A stretch of DNA of 64,000 nt from Nioella ostreopsis (GTDB taxonomy: Bacteria > Pseudomonadota > Alphaproteobacteria > Rhodobacterales > Rhodobacteraceae), in contig NZ_RCIQ01000012.1 of assembly GCF_004000255.1 (NCBI RefSeq), positions 1-64,000 of the forward strand, written 5' to 3'. Position numbers and translations under genes: made by a program. Shown here piece by piece: positions 52,840 to 61,566 of the stretch (its first letter is position 1; every line of letters begins with the position of its first letter). Under the pieces are notes generated by a model that made no database searches, was not told the origin of the DNA, and saw only the letters and a list, made by a program, of their open reading frames with translations.

Positions 52840-54231
52840 ATGCAAACCAGACGACACTTCATGGCAAGCTCTGCCGCGGCCACCGCCCTGCTTGGCTTCC
52901 TGCCGCGTCAGGCAATGGCGACGGTCTCGTTCGAAACCCTTGAAGCGATGTCCGCGTCGGTCCAGCTGGCCCCCGACGGCTATCCGGCCACCGATATCTG
53001 GGGCTATGGCGGCACCGCCCCCGGCCCGATCCTGCGCGTGGCCCAAGGCGGGCGGTTGCAACGGCGCTTCGTCAATAGCTTGCCGCAGGCCAGTAGCATT
53101 CACTGGCACGGCATCCGCATCGACAACGCGATGGACGGTGTGCCCGGCCTGACACAGGCGGCGGTCGAGCCCGGAGACGGTTTCGACTACGACTTCACAT
53201 TACCAGATGCCGGAACCTATTGGTATCATTCTCATAACCGATCAACCGAGCAGGTGGCACGCGGATTGCACGGGGCACTGATCGTGGAGGAGGGCACGCC
53301 CCCCGATGTCGATCGGGAAGAGGTGTTCGTGCTCGATGATTGGCTAATCGACCCCGAAACCGGGCAGATTCCAGATGATTTCGAGAGTCCACACGCCCGA
53401 AGCCATGCCGGACGCATGGGCAATCTGATCCTGACGAGCGGCATTTTCGACAAGACAATGACAGTGCAGCGCAATGAGCGCCTGCGGCTGCGTCTGATCA
53501 ACGCTGCCAATGCCCGGATCTTCGTCCTCGGTTTGATCGGGCTCGAGGGCTGGACCATGGCGCTGGACGGGATGCCGTTGCCCGCGCCCGAGCCGCTGGA
53601 TGAGGTGTTGGTGCTCGGCCCCGGTCAACGCGCCGATCTTATCGTGGATGTGACCGCCGAGGAAGGCGGTACAGCCTATTTGGCCCGTGCAAATGAGGCA
53701 CGCGGCGCACCGCAAGTTACCTTCCAGGTGCGCGGCCAAGCCAGCCTCGCCCGGCGCGGAGTACCGGACGCTCTGCCGCCGAATCCAGGCCATGTGATCG
53801 ACCTTTCAGGAGACAGCGTGAACTTGACCCTGAACATGGAGGGTGGTGCCATGGGTGGGCTCCGCGAGGCCATGTTCAACGGCGAGCAGGTTGGATTCCG
53901 CGAACTGGCCCAAGCCAATCAGTTCTGGGCCTTCAACGGAATGGTCGGAATGCCTGACAGCCCAATGGCCACGCTGGACAGGGGGCAGATCGTGAGGCTG
54001 ACCATCTCGAACGACACCGCCTTTCCACACGCCATGCACCTGCACGGGATGCATTTCCGCGAGGTTCTGACAGACAACACCCTTGGTCCGATGCGCGACA
54101 CGCTGCTGATGGACAGCTCGGAACGCCGCGAGATCGCCTTTGCCGCCGACAATCCGGGCGACTGGCTGTTGCATTGCCATATGCTGTCCCACGCGGCGTC
54201 GGGCATGATGACCTGGGTTCGGGTGACATGA
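52840..54231 (+). CDS. Multicopper oxidase (CueO/CopA-like), Tat-exported
   Basis: A 463-residue three-domain oxidase with a twin-arginine signal (TRRHFMAS). The copper sites are all seen: HWHGIRID (H88, H90), YWYHSH (H130, H132), HAMHLHGMHF, and LLHCHMLSHAASGM (H445, C446, H447, H451, M456). It has the T1 copper and the trinuclear site and should oxidise Cu(I) or other substrates using O2. It lacks the long Met-rich insert of CueO. It overlaps the next cytochrome gene (ATGA). Confidence 0.93.
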   Translation: MQTRRHFMASSAAATALLGFLPRQAMATVSFETLEAMSASVQLAPDGYPATDIWGYGGTAPGPILRVAQGGRLQRRFVNSLPQASSIHWHGIRIDNAMDGVPGLTQAAVEPGDGFDYDFTLPDAGTYWYHSHNRSTEQVARGLHGALIVEEGTPPDVDREEVFVLDDWLIDPETGQIPDDFESPHARSHAGRMGNLILTSGIFDKTMTVQRNERLRLRLINAANARIFVLGLIGLEGWTMALDGMPLPAPEPLDEVLVLGPGQRADLIVDVTAEEGGTAYLARANEARGAPQVTFQVRGQASLARRGVPDALPPNPGHVIDLSGDSVNLTLNMEGGAMGGLREAMFNGEQVGFRELAQANQFWAFNGMVGMPDSPMATLDRGQIVRLTISNDTAFPHAMHLHGMHFREVLTDNTLGPMRDTLLMDSSERREIAFAADNPGDWLLHCHMLSHAASGMMTWVRVT

Positions 54232-54719
54232 TGAAACGCATGCAGGCTGCCCTCTCCGTCATCGCAATCGCCAGCGTGGTTGCGCCCTCGACGCCCGCCA
54301 CGGCACAGACGGCCTCCGAAGTATTACCAACTATGCCAGAAACTGTGGGCCTGTCCCAAGGTGCCGCCCTCTACGCCCAGAACTGCGCTACCTGTCATGG
54401 GGCCGAACTGGGGGGGCAGCCGGACTGGCGCACACCCGGCGCGGATGGCATCTTGCCCGCGCCGCCCCATGATGACACCGGGCATACCTGGCACCATTCC
54501 GATGCGGTGCTTTACAACTACACGGCCCTTGGCGGCGATGAAGTGATGGCCCGTATGGGGGTCACGTTCGACAGCGGCATGCCGGGTTTTGCCGACAGCC
54601 TGACACCACAGGAGATCTGGAATATTCTCGCCTACATTCGATCCACCTGGCCCGACAGGATCCAAGAGATCCAGGCCGTTCGCACAGAGGCGGAGATTTC
54701 CGCCCGGGGAGACCGTTGA
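54228..54719 (+). CDS. c-type cytochrome (class I)
   Basis: A 163-residue secreted cytochrome with a signal peptide cut near residue 27 (ATAQ) and haem site CATCH (about residues 48-52, inside ALYAQNCATCHG). A distal Met is likely in GMPGF. Translation is coupled to the oxidase (ATGATG overlap), so it could be its electron partner. The DsbA-like gene follows one base after its stop. Confidence 0.87.
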   Translation: MMKRMQAALSVIAIASVVAPSTPATAQTASEVLPTMPETVGLSQGAALYAQNCATCHGAELGGQPDWRTPGADGILPAPPHDDTGHTWHHSDAVLYNYTALGGDEVMARMGVTFDSGMPGFADSLTPQEIWNILAYIRSTWPDRIQEIQAVRTEAEISARGDR

Positions 54720-54720
54720 A

Positions 54721-55458
54721 ATGACCTTGATCAAACGAATTTTCGTCGCTGCATTGCTGCTCGTCCTGCCGCTTGCCGCCACGGCCCAGGAAGCCATGAC
54801 CGAGGACCGCGTGCGCGAACTGGTGCGCGAGACCATCCTTGCGAACCCCGAGATTCTTGTGGAAGCCATCGCAATCCTCGAAGAGCGTGCAGCGCAGGAC
54901 CGGGTGACCGCAAGCGCCGACATTATCGCCGCGCAGCGTCAGCTACTGGAACGCGATTCAAATGCGCCGGTGCTGGCCAATCAGGATGGCGATGTGACCA
55001 TCGTGGAGTTTTTCGACTACAATTGCCCCTATTGCCGCCGTGCCGTTCCGGCCGTCGAAGGCCTGATCGAAGCCGATCCCGGTATCCGCCTGGTTTATCG
55101 TGAGTGGCCGATCCTCGGTGAAGGCTCGGTCTTTGCCGCCCGTGCCGCGCTCGCTGCACGTCAACAAGGGTTTTACGAGGAGTTCCACTGGGCCCTGATG
55201 GGTATGAATGGCCGGGCCGAGGAACGCTCGGTCCTGAGGATCGCGGAGGAGGTCGGTCTGGATATCGACCAGCTGCGCGCTGACATGGAAGCCCCCGAAG
55301 TCGCGGAGCATATCGAAACCTCGATTAGGCTCGCCGATCTTCTGGGAATTACGGGAACGCCAACATTCATTCTGGGTGACAATCTGGTTCCGGGTGCAGT
55401 GGAGCAGGAGGTTCTTCAGCGACTGGTTGACGAGGTGCGTGAGGAGCAAGCGCAATAG
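54721..55458 (+). CDS. DsbA-family thiol oxidoreductase (ScsC/DsbA-like)
   Basis: A 245-residue periplasmic protein with a signal peptide (to about residue 22), a helical N-terminal stalk (residues ~30-75) and a thioredoxin domain with CPYC (C102, C105) and the cis-Pro loop GITGTPTFILG. The stalk resembles the trimerisation stalk of ScsC-type disulfide isomerases, which resist copper-induced misfolding. The DsbD-type protein at 46921 is the natural electron donor. Confidence 0.88.
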   Translation: MTLIKRIFVAALLLVLPLAATAQEAMTEDRVRELVRETILANPEILVEAIAILEERAAQDRVTASADIIAAQRQLLERDSNAPVLANQDGDVTIVEFFDYNCPYCRRAVPAVEGLIEADPGIRLVYREWPILGEGSVFAARAALAARQQGFYEEFHWALMGMNGRAEERSVLRIAEEVGLDIDQLRADMEAPEVAEHIETSIRLADLLGITGTPTFILGDNLVPGAVEQEVLQRLVDEVREEQAQ

Positions 55459-55572
55459 GCGTTGGTCGCGACGACAAGACCAGAATGGCCATGTGAAAGG
55501 AAGAGAAGCGAAACGGGGGTTGTTTTTGCAGTTGGCGTTGATGTCGCAACAATTGATGGAAAGGAAAGCATT

Positions 55573-56160
55573 ATGACTTCAGATATGGCCCGCCGGGCCT
55601 TCATCGCTGGCATCGGCACAACCGCGGTCCTCGGCGCATCCGGCAGCTTGGCGCATCCCGTCATTTTGCCTGAACGCTTCCTGCCGCAACTCGTCAATAC
55701 CTATCGGGCCGATTGGCTGGCTGGCGATATTCACGTCACGCCGGACGATTTTTACCTCTATTTCATGTTGGATCGCGGATTGGCCATCCGCTACGGTGTA
55801 GGCGTCGGACGCGCAAACCTTTACGAGCCGGGCACTTTTACGGTTGCACGCAAGGCGGAATGGCCGTGGTGGCGGCCGACGGATGCCATGATCCGGCGCA
55901 ATCCCGAACGCTATGCCCAGTTTGCAGGCGGCGTCCCTGGTGGGCCCAACAACCCGCTCGGTGCGCGGGCGCTTTATCTCTACGATGCTGATGGACGCGA
56001 CACTTACCTGCGGATCCATGGTACCAATGCGCCTGACACCATAGGCAGCGCCGTATCGAACGGCTGTGCCCGCCTAACCAATGAGCATGTCATAGACCTC
56101 TATCCCCGTGTAGACATCGGCGCGCAGGTCCACCTCCATCCCAAGGTGAATACCGCCTGA
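55573..56160 (+). CDS. L,D-transpeptidase (YkuD domain), second copy
   Basis: A 195-residue paralogue of the protein at 49757, with a Tat-like signal (ARRAFIAGIGTTAVLG), the IHGTNAPDTIG motif and active site SNGCARL (C165). The two are diverged, sharing the substrate-loop NPLGARALYLY/NPLGTRALYLS. It starts 114 bases after the DsbA-like gene with an AAGGAA site. Together the two copies bracket the oxidase operon. Confidence 0.88.
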   Translation: MTSDMARRAFIAGIGTTAVLGASGSLAHPVILPERFLPQLVNTYRADWLAGDIHVTPDDFYLYFMLDRGLAIRYGVGVGRANLYEPGTFTVARKAEWPWWRPTDAMIRRNPERYAQFAGGVPGGPNNPLGARALYLYDADGRDTYLRIHGTNAPDTIGSAVSNGCARLTNEHVIDLYPRVDIGAQVHLHPKVNTA

Positions 56161-56369
56161 TCCGGCGACCTTCTTAATGCGCGGTCGTTGGCCAACGGCG
56201 AAGACGTGATCCAGACCGTCAAGACGTAGCAGTACTGCTCATCGAAGGAGGTCCGTGGCGATCGGTTTGAATCCCAAACGCGGCTTCCGCCCGTCCGGCG
56301 CTCGAAATCGGAACCAGATGCCAACGCAATAGTTGAGAACCCATGGAAATCGAACAAGGGACGGGATTC

Positions 56370-56489
56370 ATGGTTGATGGTGTAATGATGACTGGCGGCA
56401 TGATGCTCGGCGTGGGAGTCGTCTGGCTATTGATCATAGTGGCTCTGGTTCTCGCGATCGCGGCGCTGGTGAAATGCCTGCGCACATAG
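56370..56489 (+). CDS. 39-residue single-span membrane peptide
   Basis: A short frame starting MVDGVMMTGGMMLG, followed by one hydrophobic helix and a KCLRT end. An in-frame ATG at 56343 would add nine residues; the site AAGGGACGGG favours 56370. It resembles the 31-residue peptide at 35650 in its Met/Gly-rich start followed by one helix. Confidence 0.6.
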   Translation: MVDGVMMTGGMMLGVGVVWLLIIVALVLAIAALVKCLRT

Positions 56490-56509
56490 CCTGAAGCCGG
56501 AGCAGCACC

Positions 56510-58264
56510 ATGTCGGATGACAACAAACCTGTCGTCATTGTCACAGGGTCGAGCGGGTATCTCGGGTCCGCCGTAGTGCGACGGTTGCACGGAACCTACC
56601 GCGTCGTCGGACTTGACCGGTATGCGCCGCCGCATCCGCCGCACCAGGCAGAATGCGTCTGTTTCGATATCACCGATCAGGCAAGCGTCGATACCGCGCT
56701 TGATCGCGTTCGGCTGGCCTATGGCGACAGGATCGCCGCCTGCATTCACCTCGCGGGCTATTTCGATCTCAGCGGCGAGGATAATCCGGCCTATGATGCC
56801 GTCACGGTCGAGGGCTCACGACGGCTGCTGAAGGGGCTTCAGGCGTTCGAGCTGGAACAATTCGTCTTCGCCTCCACCATGCTGGCCCATGCGCCGACCG
56901 AGCCGGGGGAACCGATAGACGAGGATCATCCTCTCGAACCCAAGTTTCCCTACCGCGCATCGAAGGTGCGCACGGAAAAGGTGCTGCGCGAGGAACGGGG
57001 CGAGGAGAAACTTGTGCTGATGCGCCCCGCCGGTATCTATGACGTCACCGGAAAATCGGCGTTCCTGGCCCACCAGATCGCCCGCATTCATGAACGACGC
57101 TTCAACGGCAAGGTCTATCCGGGCGATCTGTCGCGCGGCCAGGCGTTTCTGCCTCTGGATGATTTCCTCGACGCGGTGGCCCGCATCGTTGACCGGCGCG
57201 CCAAACTGCCGGACGTCTTTCCCGTGCTTCTGGGTGAAACCGACCCGATCCCGTTCGGAGACTTGCAGCGGCTGATTGGGCGCGAGCTGCATGGCGAGGA
57301 CTGGATCACCTGGAACGTGCCGCCGCAACTGGCCAAGCTCGGTGCCTGGACGGAAAATGAGGTCTTCGGCAAGGATGCCTTCATCCAGGCCTGGATGGTC
57401 GATATCTCCAGCGACCACTATGAGCTCGCCCTGTCGGCGGCGAAAAAGCACCTGAACTGGACGCCCGAACACAGCCTGCGCGACGACATGCCGGGCATCC
57501 TTCAGAGCCTGAAGGACGATCCCTACGGATGGTATGAGGCGAACGGATTGAACGCGGCGCGGGTCTCGGCGGCCAAGGTCGAGACCGCCGCGGCGGAAGA
57601 GGCTGCCGAGGAGGCGCCGACCGAGGCAGAAGCGGACACCGCCAGGCGCGAGCATGATCAACACATGCGGCAGATGCATTTCTCTATGCTCTGGGTGCAT
57701 TGGCTGGTCATGGCGCTCGGCCTGTGGCTGGCCACCGCACCATCGGTTTTCGGCACTTTCGACCAGACCGAATTCAGCGCGGCGGTCCTTCGCGTGACGG
57801 AGGTTCGCGGGCTCTGGACCGCAGCGACCCGCAGCTGGCTGACCGCGTGGAACGATGTCTTCACCGGGCTTGCCATCATGGTCTTTGCCGCCCTGTCGCT
57901 GCGCCCCGGCAATGGTTGGGCGCAATGGGCAAATGCCGCGCTTGGCGTCTGGCTGATGGCCGCGCCTCTGGTGTTCTGGACGCCGGATGCGGCCGTCTAT
58001 GCCAATGACACGCTGATCGGCGCGCTGGTGGTCGCCCTGACGATCCTGATCCCGATGATGCCGGGCATGTCACGCGAGGGGATGATGGACGATAGCGACA
58101 TCCCGCCCGGCTGGACATATTGCCCCTCCACCTATGTCCAGCGCCTGCCGATCATCATGCGCTCGGTGTCGTGGGCTTCATCCTGTCGCGCATCCTGTCG
58201 GCCTATCAGCTCGGCCATGTCGATGCCGTGTGGGAGTCGCTCTTTTCCTCACCCTCGGCGCTGA
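56510..58264 (+). CDS. NAD-dependent epimerase/SPW-repeat protein, frameshifted 3' end
   Basis: Residues ~1-340 form a Rossmann-type NAD(P)-dependent epimerase with VIVTGSSGYLGSAVVRR near the start and a YRASKVRTEK block (Tyr-x3-Lys). A low-complexity linker (AAAEEAAEEAPTEAEAD) leads to two SPW-type membrane repeats (residues ~390-520). The frame then enters DIPPGWTYCPSTYVQRLPIIM and departs from the VKOR-like sense around 58159, where one base appears missing. The last ~35 residues are out-of-frame peptide. Confidence 0.72.
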   Translation: MSDDNKPVVIVTGSSGYLGSAVVRRLHGTYRVVGLDRYAPPHPPHQAECVCFDITDQASVDTALDRVRLAYGDRIAACIHLAGYFDLSGEDNPAYDAVTVEGSRRLLKGLQAFELEQFVFASTMLAHAPTEPGEPIDEDHPLEPKFPYRASKVRTEKVLREERGEEKLVLMRPAGIYDVTGKSAFLAHQIARIHERRFNGKVYPGDLSRGQAFLPLDDFLDAVARIVDRRAKLPDVFPVLLGETDPIPFGDLQRLIGRELHGEDWITWNVPPQLAKLGAWTENEVFGKDAFIQAWMVDISSDHYELALSAAKKHLNWTPEHSLRDDMPGILQSLKDDPYGWYEANGLNAARVSAAKVETAAAEEAAEEAPTEAEADTARREHDQHMRQMHFSMLWVHWLVMALGLWLATAPSVFGTFDQTEFSAAVLRVTEVRGLWTAATRSWLTAWNDVFTGLAIMVFAALSLRPGNGWAQWANAALGVWLMAAPLVFWTPDAAVYANDTLIGALVVALTILIPMMPGMSREGMMDDSDIPPGWTYCPSTYVQRLPIIMRSVSWASSCRASCRPISSAMSMPCGSRSFPHPRR

Positions 58265-58683
58265 ACGGCACCGAATACATCATCACCTCGGAGGTCTCGA
58301 AAGCCTGGCCCATTGCCGATGGCGGCCTGGGTGCCATGAGCTACATGTTCGAGATATTGATGGGCGTGATGGGCAGCCGCCTGCGCTGGCGCACGATGCC
58401 CTGGATGGTGGCGCTGTTCGGGATCGTGGTCGGGCCGCTCGGCGTGGTCAGCATCTACTTCGTTATCATCCAGCCGATCACCATCGGCACCTATTGCACG
58501 ATCTGCCTGCTGGCGGCGCTGGCCATGCTGATCATGATCCCGTTCTCGCTCGATGAGATTGTCGCGATGGTGCAGTTCATGGTCTGGAACACGCGCCGGG
58601 GCAGACCGTTCTGGCGCGCGTTCTTCCGCGGCGATGCGCTGCCCGGTGGCACGACGGGGGGCGAGATGAGCTTCGACGCGTGA
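58162..58683 (+). CDS. VKOR-like domain (part of the broken fusion)
   Basis: This frame continues the fusion after the deletion: LGVVGFILSRILSAYQLGH, a TEYIITSEVSKAWP loop and four membrane segments ending with GTYCTICLLAALAML, the CxxC of VKOR-type disulfide enzymes. It ends at the TGA at 58681-58683. The start is artificial. Confidence 0.5.
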   Translation, partial: LGVVGFILSRILSAYQLGHVDAVWESLFSSPSALNGTEYIITSEVSKAWPIADGGLGAMSYMFEILMGVMGSRLRWRTMPWMVALFGIVVGPLGVVSIYFVIIQPITIGTYCTICLLAALAMLIMIPFSLDEIVAMVQFMVWNTRRGRPFWRAFFRGDALPGGTTGGEMSFDA

Positions 58684-58767
58684 CCGATACAGGTCTTCCG
58701 GCAGAGCATACGCGGCGTCACCGTTCCATGGACGCTCGGGCTGAGCGCCGGGATCGGTGCCTTCCTG

Positions 58768-59064
58768 ATGCTGTCGCGCGCGATCTTCGGCAACGAAGCG
58801 GCAATGGCCAACAGCGATCACCTGCTCGGTGCCCTGGTCCTGACCACAGCGGTCATCGCCTGGGCAGAGGTCGCGCGGCCCCTGCGGTTCCTCAACATCC
58901 TCTTCGGCCTCTGGCTCATCGTCGCGCCCTGGGTCCTGGACGGCGGCACGGTCGCGGGCAGCCTTGTCTGCATCCTCGCCGGGATCGCTCTCATCGCGCT
59001 CAGCCTGCCGCGCGGCAAGCGCAGCAAGGAACATTATAGAAGTTGGGACAGGTTCATTGTTTGA
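58768..59064 (+). CDS. SPW-repeat membrane fragment (part of the broken fusion)
   Basis: A 98-residue frame with three membrane segments and SPW-like wording (FLNILFGLWLIVAPWVLDGG). It is in the same frame as the VKOR part, and translatable sequence runs back to the TGA at 58681, so it is probably the end of the fusion. An independent ATG at 58768 could also start it. Confidence 0.5.
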   Translation: MLSRAIFGNEAAMANSDHLLGALVLTTAVIAWAEVARPLRFLNILFGLWLIVAPWVLDGGTVAGSLVCILAGIALIALSLPRGKRSKEHYRSWDRFIV

Positions 59065-59082
59065 TCCGATGCGCAGGAGCGG

Positions 59083-60129
59083 TCATCGCCCTGACGACGA
59101 CGCGCCCAGGCTCTCGAGAATGGTCCTGGTCTCCGGCAGGCGCTTCAGCGAATGGTCCATGTGCTCGCGCCAGCGCGGTCCGACCTCCCGCGCGGTGGTA
59201 TAGGCCCGGGCCAGATCGTCGGGGCGGTCCTCGGCCATCGCCTCGATCAGGAAACCCGCCTGCTCCCGGTCCTTCGCGGATTTGAAGCTGCCTGCCCCGT
59301 CACGCCGCCGATCGGCGATGATCAGCTTGTGAATCGCATAGCGCTCGGGGCGCGGGATCTGGACGAGAATCCCGGCGCGGTAGAGGGCTGCCGCATAGAT
59401 CGGCTCGGCAATCAGGAAGTTGAGGTAGTTGAGCGCCTGCGCGCCGACGCCAAGCGCGGGCAGGTTGCGGATCGTCTCCTCGCCGAAGGCCGGTGTCAGG
59501 AACTCGACCAACTGGCCACTGCCGCCCTGCGCCCATCGCCAGGTCCGGCCCTTGTCGAGTCCGGGGACCGGATCGAATTTCAGCGCCGAGAAGGTCTCGG
59601 CCAGACCCGGATCGACCTGATCCTGCAAGGCAAGGCTGAGCTTCTCGAACTGTGCGATGTCGATATCGCCGGTATTGGCCATGCCGCCCAGGGGCAGGCG
59701 GATGCCAAGCTCGCCCTCGTAGAGCCGGAACGCATTCGTCCCCACAATGGTGCCGCCCAGGCGGAAGGTGCCGGCCGTGGCCATCGCAGAGAGGATGGAG
59801 CCGGTCGCCCGGTCGGTGGGCGTCATGCCTTCCGCGCGCAAGAGCCGGACCAGCCGCGACCGCTCGGCCTGCCGGTCCTTGGCGGTCGCGCGCAGCTCCT
59901 CGATGCGCTCGATGCGCGCGCGGGTCTCCTCGCTGTCTTCGCCGATATAGATGAATCGCATCTCGGTGCCGACACGCCGCGCCGCGTACCAGTAGCCCTT
60001 GTCCCCCCGCTCTTTCAGTGTCGGTTTACCCTCCACACCGGACAAGGCGTCATCCTTCAGAAGCCGCACCAGATCAGTATAGGCGCTCATGGCGATGCTG
60101 CTGAGAGGGGTCATGCCTATCATTTCCAT
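59083..60129 (-). CDS. GSU2403-type nucleotidyltransferase-fold protein
   Basis: A 348-residue protein resembling the GSU2403 family of predicted nucleotidyltransferases. A central FRLGGTIVGTNAFRLYEGELG block and a TGDIDIAQFEKLSLAL acidic block (about residues 151-166) look like the NTase active site (DID). Starts at 60129, 60114 or 60090 are all possible. Some NTases of this fold are toxins or defence proteins, but nothing here proves that. Confidence 0.72.
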   Translation of the reverse strand: MEMIGMTPLSSIAMSAYTDLVRLLKDDALSGVEGKPTLKERGDKGYWYAARRVGTEMRFIYIGEDSEETRARIERIEELRATAKDRQAERSRLVRLLRAEGMTPTDRATGSILSAMATAGTFRLGGTIVGTNAFRLYEGELGIRLPLGGMANTGDIDIAQFEKLSLALQDQVDPGLAETFSALKFDPVPGLDKGRTWRWAQGGSGQLVEFLTPAFGEETIRNLPALGVGAQALNYLNFLIAEPIYAAALYRAGILVQIPRPERYAIHKLIIADRRRDGAGSFKSAKDREQAGFLIEAMAEDRPDDLARAYTTAREVGPRWREHMDHSLKRLPETRTILESLGASSSGR

Positions 60130-60272
60130 CTTTTGCTTGGCACCTATATACCTATCAAAAAATAAAATTGCTAGGCAAGCTGGAATTCACGTAATACGGG
60201 GGCATGAGACCCGCGCCACAAGAACACTCGGAAACCGGGCAACAGGAACCGAACTGCGCTGATTACAGAGGT

Positions 60273-61340
60273 CTAATCCCTGATCCGCCACATTCGGAAT
60301 CGTCCGTTCCCTGTCACCTCGCGGATCAGACACTGTTGCTCCATCCAGGCCAGGTTCCTCTGAACGGCCGCGCGACTGACGCCGGTCAAGGTTTCCGCCA
60401 TTGGGGTCGACAGCAAAGGCCACTCCGTCAACACCGAACGGAGAGCGGCCGGAGTGCGACCAGAGAGCTGGGACATTGCGCCTTCTGCCCGGACGCCCCA
60501 TGCCTCGATGTTATCCAGATGACGCATCGCCGTCAGAATTGCGCTGTTCATCCCATCCAACCAGCGGGCCAAGCGTTCGGGTGGCAAGCCCGAGGCACGC
60601 AGCCCCCCTGCCCCACCCATAGCGAGCGGTGCAAAGATGGCACCGCTTCCATCGCTGGCCGCGATCCTGGCAGCTGTGACGGCGGCTTCGATCTGGTCGC
60701 CGTGTTGTCCGAGGCCCGCCATGTTCCAGAGATGATAGCCCATGCAAGCCCGCGTGATAGGATGGAGATCGGTCGCCTCTGCCATTACGTCCAGCCATCC
60801 GCCCGCGCGATCCTCGAAACGCTCGGCACTCTCCTCAATGTTCTCGGGATCGCGGCGATCCAGGAAGGCGGCTAAGTCGACCTCTGGGCCTGGACCGCCG
60901 GTCAAGCGCCGAACAGCCCATCCAATCCGGGCCAGGGCATTTGGGTCATCCTGTGCACCTGACAATCGCATGGACATCCAGAGTGCCAGACGATCAGAGC
61001 TCACCCGCTCACCCGCAAACCAGCTAAGGTCTGCCGCCTCTATCAAAGACAGTCTGTGCCGCCAGCCCTGCGGGCCGCGTAGCAACCGGTCATCCAGCGC
61101 ACCCAAGCGTCCGGCCACCTTTGCTAGCCGCGCAGCGTGATCCCCCTCTGCCTTTGCCCAACCGTGGATGACAGACGTTTCGGGCGGTTCCGCACGTGGC
61201 CCGGGAGGCAGGTCATCCGGTTCTTCCTCGAGCGGCCCAGGCAGAAACCAGAGGTCTTCTTCGTGAGCCTCCTCATCCCCCTCGATAGTGATGAGGGGGT
61301 CATCGAAATCATCATCAAAATGAGATGCTTTCTGCTTCAT
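60273..61340 (-). CDS. HTH protein of DUF1612/RHE_PE00001-like type
   Basis: A 355-residue protein with an acidic, disordered N-terminus (residues ~1-60), a helical middle and a C-terminal winged helix (AETLTGVSRAAVQRNLAWMEQQCLIREVTGNGRFRMWRI split across strands). The end matches the HTH part of DUF1612-type plasmid proteins as I recall them. The ATG at 61340 is chosen; a TTG lies upstream. A palindrome TGTGCA-N14-TGCACA just upstream suggests autoregulation. Confidence 0.62.
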   Translation of the reverse strand: MKQKASHFDDDFDDPLITIEGDEEAHEEDLWFLPGPLEEEPDDLPPGPRAEPPETSVIHGWAKAEGDHAARLAKVAGRLGALDDRLLRGPQGWRHRLSLIEAADLSWFAGERVSSDRLALWMSMRLSGAQDDPNALARIGWAVRRLTGGPGPEVDLAAFLDRRDPENIEESAERFEDRAGGWLDVMAEATDLHPITRACMGYHLWNMAGLGQHGDQIEAAVTAARIAASDGSGAIFAPLAMGGAGGLRASGLPPERLARWLDGMNSAILTAMRHLDNIEAWGVRAEGAMSQLSGRTPAALRSVLTEWPLLSTPMAETLTGVSRAAVQRNLAWMEQQCLIREVTGNGRFRMWRIRD

Positions 61341-61341
61341 G

Positions 61342-61367
61342 TGTGCAAAATACAAATATTATGCACA
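61342..61367. promoter_or_regulatory. 26-bp palindrome upstream of the HTH gene
   Basis: TGTGCAAAATACA (61342-61354) mirrors the complement of 61355-61367 (TGTGCATAATATT) with ten of thirteen matches. It lies directly before the start of the HTH gene on the minus strand and is a good candidate for its own binding site. Confidence 0.65.
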
Positions 61368-61566
61368 TTACCCAAGCGCTTTTTTGGCCATGACCCATGC
61401 TCTTTATTTAGGAGGCGCGCGCGACTTCAGCCGGAACCTCTCACATCGCGCTCAGCGCAAGGAAACCAAGGGAATTCACACGAACAGGGCCACAGAGATC
61501 GCCCTTGCATCTGTTTACAAACGGTCGTTTATTAGCGATGTATGAAACTGCAAAAAGACTGTTTTG

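Larger units (their letters stand above)
56510..59064 (+). pseudogene. Epimerase-SPW-VKOR-SPW fusion gene, broken
   Basis: Read as one gene, the parts give epimerase, SPW repeats, a vitamin K epoxide reductase-like domain and a second SPW unit. A one-base deletion near 58159 (ATGGCG to ATGCG would restore MALGVVGFILS) and an in-frame TGA at 58681-58683 break it. The downstream reading frame stays clean, so the damage is recent or a sequencing error. Confidence 0.6.

Noticed and set aside
61480-61560. Short AAACG/CGTTT symmetry upstream of the serine recombinase as a res site
   Set aside because: The match is too short, and I could not find the three-subsite layout expected of a res site.
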